NCBI RefSeq assembly: GCF_001457435.1
Contig: NZ_LN881717.1
Location: 319,896-383,895, forward strand
Reading direction: 5' to 3'
Origin: Actinobaculum massiliense
GTDB taxonomy: Bacteria; Actinomycetota; Actinomycetes; Actinomycetales; Actinomycetaceae
Length of the DNA stretch: 64,000 nt
Under the pieces are notes generated by a model. It was given only the letters and a program-made list of their open reading frames with translations, made no database searches and had not been told where the DNA came from. The translations under genes and the position numbers were made by a program. Positions 52,997-61,800 of this stretch are shown one piece after another. How positions within the stretch are numbered: the stretch's first letter is position 1; every line of letters starts with the position of its first letter.

Positions 52997-54898
52997 ATGC
53001 CTACTTCCGCCCATGATCTCCCGCTCCAGCCTCTGCTGCACGACGGCGTATGCACTTTCAAAGCACCGTTCCAGGCCTGGAGCCGTCACGACGGGAATAT
53101 GACGAGGCCCGCCGACGGCGTTTTTGTTGGAGACACCCGAATTATTTCGGCGCGCGAACTACGGGTGGCAGACCGCCATCCCGAGCACCTCGACTCAGCG
53201 ATCGTTGGCGGTAGCCAGGCCGTCTTCTCCGGAGCCGTGCGCTATCTCGACACCTCGGGAGCGGACCCGCGCGTGGTCGTTCGCACCCGGCGCTCGGTTA
53301 GCGAATCCGGGTTCCGCGAGCGCATCACGATCCACAACGGCCTGGCCGAAGCGCTGGAAACTGAGCTCTGCGTGAATCTCCACGTTAGCCTCGACACCAT
53401 GTCCGCTATTAAAGCCGGCAATTCCCCCACCGACGATCCCGGCATCACCCTGGCTGGAGGCGCCTCCTGCGAGGTCTCGGGAGCGGGAATCACCGCAAAA
53501 ATCACGGCTGAGGGCGCTGAGGCTGAGCATTCGGGTGGTGAGGTCAGCTTCGTCTGGAAGGTGAAGGTCCCCGCCCACTCTTCGCTGACCAGCGAGTGGG
53601 AAATCGTGCTGGTAGACAGCGAGTTGCCGGTGGGGCCGGCGGGCATCACTGCGAATCTTTCTTTCCGTCCCCAGGTTGCCGACGCGCGCGCCATCCGATG
53701 GCTCGAACAGGCCGAACCGGATTTGGAAAATCTCCTGATGACGGTGAGAGCCGAACCCGAGTTGCCTTTCTTTGCCGCGGGTGCGCCGTGGTTCTTTACG
53801 CTCTTTGGGCGTGACTCCCTGTGGGCCGCACGCCTGGTTTTGCCGGCCACCTGGCGCGTCGCCGCCACCACCCTGGCGGTGCTGGCGAAATTCCAGGGCA
53901 CGCGAAACAACCCCGACACCGCTGAGCAACCCGGAAAAATCATGCACGAGCTACGCTTCGAAGATTTCAATATCCCGGGTGAGGGCGTGCGCCTCCCTCC
54001 GCTCTACTACGGCACGATTGACGCCACCCCGCTCTGGATATCCACGCTTTTTGATGCCCACAAGGCCGGCATGCCACTTTCCGACGTCGAAGCTCTTTTA
54101 CCCAACCTGCGTCGTGCTCTCGATTGGATCGTGAACGACGCCGACTCTGATGGCGATACATTCCTCGAGTACATAGACGAATCAGGCCACGGGCTGGCTA
54201 ACCAGGGATGGAAGGATTCCGGCGATTCGATCCAGTGGAATTCTGGAGACTTAGCGGAAGGGCCGATTGCGCTCTGCGAGGTGCAGGCTTACGCCTACGA
54301 GGCCCTGCTTAAGGGCGCGAGCCTACTGGAAAAGTTCGACGGCGACGGTGAGGCCTATCGCGCCCGCGCCGAAGAAATTAAAGCCAATTTCCATGCGCAG
54401 TTCTGGGTTGAGGACGAGGTGGGCCCCTACCCGGCGATTGCGCTGGACAAGTCCAAGCGGCCGGTTGATTCGCTGACTTCCAATATTGGGCATCTCCTCG
54501 GGACCGGAATCCTCACCCATGAGGAAGAGGGAATCGTGGCGGAGCGGCTGATTGGTGAGGATATGAACTCCGGGTTTGGCTTGCGCACGCTTTCTACTAC
54601 GGCCGGCGGGTACTGGCCGTTGAGTTATCACGGCGGATCGGTGTGGACCCACGATACCGCCATCGCGATTGTCGGTTTAATGCGTGCCGGCTTCGAGCAT
54701 CACGCCAAGACCCTCATCGATTCGCTTTTACGCGCGGCCGAGGCCTTCGAGTATCGCCTTCCCGAGCTTTTCTCCGGAGACGGTTCGCTTAGCCACCCGC
54801 TTCCCTATCCCGCCTCCTGCCGTCCGCAAGCCTGGGCAGCGGCTTCGGCTATTGCGGTAGCGGACTGCCTGGCAAGGATCGAGGCGGCAGAGAACTAG
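52997..54898 (+). CDS. amylo-alpha-1,6-glucosidase/GDE-N-bis family glycoside hydrolase
   Basis: This 633-residue cytoplasmic enzyme has an N-terminal beta-sandwich glycogen-debranching-type domain (about 1-230: RPADGVFVGDTRIISARELRV, TRRSVSESGFRERITI) and an (alpha/alpha)6-barrel (about 240-633) with WFFTLFGRDSLWAARL, LPPLYYGTIDATPLWIS, KDSGDSIQWNSGDLAEGPIALCEVQAY-type segment and GGSVWTHDTAIAIVG. It has no signal peptide, so it acts on sugar already imported by the linked ABC system. Substrate probably an alpha-glucoside or branched oligosaccharide (inference). Start ATG 52997 has AAGGA upstream. Confidence 0.85.
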   Translation: MPTSAHDLPLQPLLHDGVCTFKAPFQAWSRHDGNMTRPADGVFVGDTRIISARELRVADRHPEHLDSAIVGGSQAVFSGAVRYLDTSGADPRVVVRTRRSVSESGFRERITIHNGLAEALETELCVNLHVSLDTMSAIKAGNSPTDDPGITLAGGASCEVSGAGITAKITAEGAEAEHSGGEVSFVWKVKVPAHSSLTSEWEIVLVDSELPVGPAGITANLSFRPQVADARAIRWLEQAEPDLENLLMTVRAEPELPFFAAGAPWFFTLFGRDSLWAARLVLPATWRVAATTLAVLAKFQGTRNNPDTAEQPGKIMHELRFEDFNIPGEGVRLPPLYYGTIDATPLWISTLFDAHKAGMPLSDVEALLPNLRRALDWIVNDADSDGDTFLEYIDESGHGLANQGWKDSGDSIQWNSGDLAEGPIALCEVQAYAYEALLKGASLLEKFDGDGEAYRARAEEIKANFHAQFWVEDEVGPYPAIALDKSKRPVDSLTSNIGHLLGTGILTHEEEGIVAERLIGEDMNSGFGLRTLSTTAGGYWPLSYHGGSVWTHDTAIAIVGLMRAGFEHHAKTLIDSLLRAAEAFEYRLPELFSGDGSLSHPLPYPASCRPQAWAAASAIAVADCLARIEAAEN

Positions 54899-55003
54899 TT
54901 CCCAGCGAATCCGGCCGGGCCGCGGGGCGCTCCGGTGTTCCGGGCAGCCCCTTCTTCCGCCAATACTGGGCCACCGCCCGCTAGAAAGGAGTGCGGCGCG
55001 ACG

Positions 55004-55582
55004 TTAGAAAAGCAGGCGCCTGCGGCGGTGCCGGCGCACTTCTTTGGTGAGGCTGTCATTGGGCAGGCCGCGTTCGCTGGGTATATCGCGATCTCCGGCC
55101 AGGGCAAGATCGGTGGGCATTGCGCCCTCGCCGCGCGGGGCAGATCCGGTAGGCGTCTGTTCAATCACGACGAAAGCCGTGGCGAGGTCGGCGTCGTGGG
55201 TGAGGCTGACGAGAATGCGGAAATCGCCCACCGAGGCGCGCACGACGTCGTCAAAGGGTTCAATGAGCCGTATCGCCGGTCTCCCCCAGCGATCGTTAAT
55301 GACCTCGATCTGCGACCAGAGGTTTTCTTCGGCTACCGGCGGTTGCCCGAAAAGGGCTGTGGACCACGCCTTGACAAAAGCTTCTTTTGCAGCCCATCGC
55401 GCTGCCAGGCTGGGCGCCATATCCGCCATTAAAGCCTCGCCGGTCAGGTGTTTTTCCGTACGCTCGCGCGCGTAGCGCATCTCCCGGGCGGTGAAGACCT
55501 CCCGCAGGCGCGAACCAGGTTGGCCTAGTTGTCCGCCAAATTCATTGATCGCTACATTGTCGACGCCGATGCCAAGAATCAT
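55004..55582 (-). CDS. acpS: holo-[acyl-carrier-protein] synthase
   Basis: Transfers 4'-phosphopantetheine from CoA to the ACP domain of the FAS. The 192-residue protein starts MILGIGVDNVAINEF with the catalytic Asp, and has AARWAAKEAFVKA (Mg-binding Glu) and VSLTHDADLATAFVV. Residues beyond about 140 form an extra disordered, basic C-terminal tail (PTGSAPRGEG...RRHRRRRLLF), longer than the usual 120-130-residue AcpS. ATG 55582 has GGGGAGG upstream; the frame is open five codons further. It lies directly downstream of the FAS gene, as is common for type I FAS in Actinobacteria, but after a terminator. Confidence 0.9.
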   Translation of the reverse strand: MILGIGVDNVAINEFGGQLGQPGSRLREVFTAREMRYARERTEKHLTGEALMADMAPSLAARWAAKEAFVKAWSTALFGQPPVAEENLWSQIEVINDRWGRPAIRLIEPFDDVVRASVGDFRILVSLTHDADLATAFVVIEQTPTGSAPRGEGAMPTDLALAGDRDIPSERGLPNDSLTKEVRRHRRRRLLF

Positions 55583-55729
55583 CTTCTGCCTCCCCAAGGA
55601 GCTATCGCTCCGTTTATGCGCGACTCGCCGCTTTTACTCTAATCCAAGCCACATCAATCATCATCGGGCTTCGATCGCGCTAGCCTCTCCGCGGAACAAT
55701 CGCGGAATGATCGCCAGCCGCTTCGCGCG

Positions 55730-55766
55730 CAAAAAGGCGCGGGGCGGGCCGAAGCCTGCCCCGCGC
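55730..55766 (-). terminator. rho-independent terminator after the FAS gene
   Basis: On the minus strand ggcgcggggcagg (55766-55754) pairs with cccgccccgcgcc (55747-55735), one G-T pair, loop of six bases, followed by ttttt. It lies 50 bases past the FAS stop and before acpS, so acpS must have its own promoter or rely on read-through. Confidence 0.85.
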
Positions 55767-55816
55767 CGGGATGCCCACTTGCACCGTCGCCGTAGCCCGC
55801 CGGTGCGCAAATCGCC

Positions 55817-58800
55817 CTAGTTCACGCGCGCCGCCGGATCCAGAAGCATCGCGGCTTCGTCGTCGTGCTCGGAATAGCGAACCGGCGTCTCAACATAGAG
55901 CGGTGCGTGGCCGATCATGCCGGCCTGCAGATGCCGGGCGCCTTCAGCCAGGCGAATATCCGCCTGCTCCAACCATTCGCGCGCTGCCTCGCCTCCGTGT
56001 GCTCGCTCGATCGCGGCCTGGAAGGCTGCCGGGTGCACCAGCACCATGAGCGCCGAAACGTGGCCAAAGCCGAGCGAGGTGAGGATCGAGGCTTTGACGG
56101 TCCCCACCTGGAGCGGGTCGCGTAGCCACACGAGGAACTCGTCCTTTTCCATCACCGGATCCTGGCAGTCCAGAGCCCGGTTGGCCGGAACGGTTCCGGA
56201 GCTAAAGATTTCCGACAGCCCCGCCATTTGGAACAGCGCCGCTCCGCCCTTCGAGTGGCCCGTCAGCGACTTTTGGGAAACCACGTAGAGCGGGTTTCCT
56301 TCCTGGCGCCCAATGGCCTTGAAAAGACGGTGATGAAGCTCAGCTTCATTCGGGTCGTTCGCGTTGGTGGACGTGTCGTGCTTGGAAAGGACGGAAATAT
56401 CGTCGGGAGTAACGCCCAGAGCCGCGAGGTCCTTCACCAGCTGCGAATTCGTTCCGCCCTGGCCGGCCGCGAGCGCGCCCAAGCCGGGAGCAGGGATCGA
56501 GGTCTGGATCCCGTCCGCGAAGGAGCGCACGTAGCCAACCACCGCGAGCACCGGCAGACCCATTTGCATGGCGAGGTCACCCCGCGCGAGCAGCACGGTT
56601 CCGCCGCCCTGGCCTTCCACGAAGCCACCGCGGCGCCGATCGCCGGGCCGGGAGAAGAAGCGCGGGTTGATGCCCTTGTCCGCCATGGCGTTCGAATCAG
56701 CGGTGGCGTTCATGTTGGCAAAGCCGATGAGGGATTCCACCTGGACGTCGTCGATACCACCGGCAACCACGAACTGCGCCTTATTGGTGCGAATCTTATC
56801 CACGCCCTCTTCCACGGAAACCGCCGCGGTGGCGCAGGCGCCCACCGGGTGAATCATGGAACCGTAGCCGCCCACATAGGACTGCATGGTGTGGGCCGCC
56901 ACCACGTTGGGAAGCACTTCCTGCAAGATATCGCTCGGAATCTGCCCGTTGGTAAACCGATCCACGAAGAGGCGCCGCATGGAGGTCATACCGCCAAAGC
57001 CGGTGCCTTGGGTGGAGGTCACCTCCACTGGATGTACGTACTCGAGCAGTTCTGCCGGCGAGAATCCCGCGGAAACAAAGGCGTCCACCGCCGTCATGAG
57101 GTTGTAGACCGCGAGGCGATCCGCGCCCTCAATCATCGGCTGCGGGATACCCCAGTTCGCCGGATCGAAATCCGTGGGGAATTGCCCGCCCACGCGCCGG
57201 CTCAGGGTGGTGCGCCGCGGCATATAGGTGCGCGCGCCCGCCAGGCGGATTACCCGCCACTCCCCGTTTTCCTCGTAAATCCGCGTGAATTCGGGGTCCG
57301 CATTCAGGTGATCGAGCGCCTCGGCGTGATCCTTAGCAGAGAACGTAACGTCCTTTTCCAGGTAAACCGGCGCCAGATCCACGGTGCCAATATCCTCGAG
57401 CGGCCCGTCGTCCACGAAGGCGCGGATTCCTGAACGCGCCACCACTTCATCACGGTAGCGATCGTAAATATCAGCTTCCTCCACCAGGTTCCCGGAGGCG
57501 TCATACCACCCGGGGTTCGGGGTGTCGTGCCAGGTGAGCAGGTCCATCATCCAGGCGAGCTCGAGCACGCCGGCGGGCGTCAGCTCGAAGCTACCGTCCG
57601 GCTGCACCCCGACTTCCGCTTCCCAGCGGGTGCGCGAGGATCCCCACGGTCCGATTTCCCCAATTCCGACGACGACGATCGTCTCCTCCGGCCGCACGGT
57701 TCCGGCAAAGTCCGCCGTCGTCGCCCGGGCCTGACGCGGCGCGCGAGCTAGCGGAAGTGCCTTAATGGTCTTGCCTTGAGCAGCGTGACCCGGCGATTCT
57801 TCCACCGTGACTTCACCGCGCAGTGCGGCCAAGTCGATATCTTCGAGGCCGCCCGTCATATCGTGCTCAAGCGGACGGTTCGCGGCTTCGGCGAGGGCCT
57901 GCGGAGTGTACAAAGTCAGGAGCTCTTGCGCCGCCTCGGCGGTGTTCCACACGTGTACGCCCTTGGCTTGGGCCGCGGCGACGAGCGGATCGTTTCCACC
58001 CATCAGCCCGGTGCCGGCCACCCAACCGATCTTGGCGTGCGCAATGGTGGTGCGCTGGCCCCACGGCTCCACGCGCCACTTATTGGCAATCGCGTCCAGC
58101 GCGGCCTTGACCTCGCCGTAGGCGCCGTCGCCCCCAAACAGCCCGCGGTTAGGCGAACCGGGAAGGATCACGTGCATACGGTGGCCGACGGCGGAGTCCT
58201 CGCCGATAGCGGCAAGACCGCCGAGCAGGCGCTCCACGCCCCAGAGCAAAATACGTGCCTGATTCTCGGCTTCCGGACCGGCATCCGAGGCATAGCCGGA
58301 AACCTTCCCGGCCGCGAACGGAACCAGCAGATCCGGAAGAAGCGCCGGCTTGATCAGCTTGGTGGTAGCCCCCACGGTTTCCTTCTGCTCGGAGCCAATC
58401 CACTCAATCAGCGCGTCAATATCGCGGAAGGAAGCGAGATTGGCCGGAACCAGCCAGAGAGCGGCATCCCCGCGCGCATTTTCGCGGTAAAGATTCTTCG
58501 CAAACAGCAGGCGAGCCGGGGAAATATGCGAGGCGGTGGCAACCACGGTGGCGCCGCCGGCGAGTAGCCCGGCCACCATCGCACCGGCAATGGATCCCGG
58601 TGCCATGCCGGTGACGACGGCGATCTTCCCGCTGTAAATACCGGCGTCTTGGCGGGTTGCTTCCCGCGCAATTTCCTCAAAGCGCGCGCGAAGTTCGGGA
58701 TTGCGGGCAGCCTGCCAGCTTGCCTGGCGAGCCACTTCCGCCCCGGTGGCGGTAAAGCATCCGATGATGATCTTGCCGAAGGCAATCTTGGCAACATCCT

Positions 58801-61800
58801 CGCGGGCGGTGGCCCAGCGGTCGTCAAGAAGAACTGCCTTATTGGGATCGAAGGCCGGGGTAACGAACTTTTCCCAGCCCGAACCGAGCTCGGCTTCCAT
58901 CGCTTCGCGTAGGGAATTATCCGGAGCGAGATTCTCCACCGGACTGGCCGCGTGGCCGAGCCGGCTGAGCAAATCGCGGGCGTTTTCCGCCAGCGCCCCG
59001 GTGAGTTCTTCCGCGAAGGCATCCAGCGCCGCCGAATCGACAGTCGCTCCACCCGAGGTTTCGCTCGGGATCGCAACCGCGATACCGCGCGCCTGCGCCA
59101 CCGCGCTCACCGCGGCGTCAATCAGGGCATCGAGCGCGCCGGCCGAGGTTGCACCGGTGCTCCCCAGGGTGGCTAGTTCTCCGCCGCGAGTGGATTTGCC
59201 CTCGCGGGTACCGAGCAGGAGCTCTACCTGCACGTGGGAAACCCAGCCCTCTCCGAGTTGCCAGGTTCCGCTCACGCGCTCGGCGATATGTGCCGGCTTC
59301 GCGCCCGCGGCGCCGGTGAGCGAACGCAGGCGGTCGGTCACCGCTTCACCCAACACCGGGCCGAAGGCTCTGTAGGAATGCGCGGCTTGGTCCACCTGGA
59401 TTGCCAAATCAGATACCTGCGCTTCGGCTGCCCCATCCATGGAGGCCAAATCAAATTCGGCCGTCATATCCATGAGGATCTGGTTGCGCTTGGAAGAAAC
59501 GCCGTTCGTCAGCGTTTCGACCGAGTCCGCGCTTCCCATCTGTTCGGGGGCAATCTTGGTTTCGTAAGCGAGCAGCGCGCGGAGCGCATCCGAGGCGCTA
59601 AAGGGCAGATCTGCCGCCTTCCCGGCCGGGGCACCCGCCGGAGCGGTTGCCGGAACGGATGCCCGCGCGGGCGCCGCGGTTCCGTTAGCATCCGCCGCCG
59701 GTTCGCCGGCCCCCTGCGCCGCGCCAGCGCTATCGGCTTGGCCGGCGCTCTCAGCTTCGCCAGCGCTATCAGCTTCGCCCGCGCTTTCAGCTTGGCCGGC
59801 GACCGCGGCTTCGCCCGCGGCGGGCCCGGCCGGAGCGGCGACGTCGTCGGTTACCTCTTCCACCCGGGAAACATCCTCACGCAAAACGCGTTTGCTATCG
59901 CGCTGGACGTTCAAGACCGTCACCTCGTCATTGGCGTGAGCCGGCAAAGCGAGCGTCTTGGCCGCCATATTTGCCAAGGTCGGCGCGGTGGCCAGCCCAA
60001 CCTCCACGATCTCTTCAACGCCCAGGCTAATAAGGAGCTCCTGAGTTTCAATCCAACGCACCGGCGAGGCAAACTGCCAAGCGAGAAGCTCAATAAGCAA
60101 ATCGCGAGCAATGGGGAGGCGGTCGGCATCCGGGTCACGCTCAAGTTGGGCGCGGATCTCGCGTACCGCCTCGGAGGGCACCACGTCCAGAATTGCGTCG
60201 CAGAATTCGACGCTTACCTCGAAGGGACGCGCCACCAAATTCGGCACATAGCGGTTCTGGAGAACCCGCAGGTTGATGTCCTCTGGGATAGTATTCGCCA
60301 GCGTCTGGCGGAACTCCGGCACGCCCTCGCGCAGGCGCGAGGTGTGGAAGGGAACGTCAATCCCCGGTACCAGCATGAAGGGGCGCTTGCCGCCCGCTTC
60401 CTTGGCACGCCGGCCGGCGTCCGCCTCCAGCGCCGCCAACCCGGCCACGGTTCCGGCAATCGCGTACTGTTGGCCGGCCAGGTTGTAGTTGGCAATCTCC
60501 AGGAACTCTCCGCTTTCGCGGGCAACCGATTCCACGTACTCGCGCACGTTTGCGTCGGTCACGCCGAACTGGTTGGGGCGAAGCGCGCCCATCCGGTAGT
60601 TCGAGCGGCCCTCCGCATCGCGGGGCACCAGGTGGTGCATGGTGGTTCCGCGCTGGTAAACGATTTCCAACACGTCCTCGAGGCTAAACACCGCCGAATA
60701 AGCGGACAGCGCATTGTATTCACCCAGCGAGTGCCCGGCGAAGTAAGCGCCACTAATGAGTGCGCCCTGCTCGCGTAGGCGAGCGGTTTGCGCCATGGCG
60801 ACGGTTGCCAGCGCCACCTGGGTGAACTGGGTGAGGTTGAGGACACCTTCCGGATGACGGAAGGTTTCCCCGCCCACCACCAGCTCGGTGGGGTTATCGC
60901 GCACCAGCGCCAGAATCGAGAATCCGAGCTTGGCGCGAGTGTGCTGATCGGCGCGCTGCCAAACGTCACGGGCGGCCGGCGAATCGGCGCGTTCTTCGAG
61001 CGCCATGCCCTTCGCCTGGATTCCCTGCCCGGGGTAGACGTAAGCCGTAAGCGGTGCGGCCACAGTTGCGGTTGCTTGCGCCACCACTTCTTCGCCGTCG
61101 CGGCAGGTCACCTCAAGTGCCAGGTCTCCCCCGGCCAGCCGGCCAGTGCGCTCGACGGTAATCTCTACCCGATCGTTCAGCGACACCATCCCAAACATGC
61201 GGTAGGTCCAACCGGTGATGTGGAGCGCGGGCTTGCCCGGTTCGGGATCCGCCACCGCGTGCTGGGCGGCGGCGCACAGCCACATTCCGTGCACCAGCGG
61301 CTCGTCCATTCCGGCCACCTGGGCGGCGCGGGTGGAGACGTGAATCGGGTTGAAGTCCCCGGAAACAATCGCGAAAGCCGTCATATCGGAGGGCGCGGAA
61401 AGCGTCACCTTGCGTAGCACTGAGCGCGGCGTATCGATGACCTCGGCCTCGTTTCCACCGCGCGGGGCCGGGTCCACCGGAAGCGCGGTGGTGGTAGCGC
61501 GCCCACGCATGGCGAAGCGTTCCTGGAATTCCAGCACGACGCCGCCGCTCCCGGCATTGTGATCTTCAGCCGTCACTTTGGTGCGGATGGTAAGCACGCG
61601 CCCGGCGGAGGATTCCTCCACCGATTCCACCCACGAATGCGCCGTCAGTTCGCCCATCTGCAAGATTTCATCGATCGGCGCGTTGATCTTTTCGCTGTGG
61701 TCAAGGTGCACACCCGACAGCAGCCCCTCAATAATCGGGTAGCCCTCAGCCTCACCCGAACCCATGGCCGAGTAAATCGTGGGCCAGCACGAACCAAGCA

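Noticed and set aside
56228-61417. Several plus-strand frames of 200-500 residues opposite the FAS gene
   Set aside because: They are high-GC shadow frames; the minus strand carries all FAS catalytic motifs in one continuous frame.
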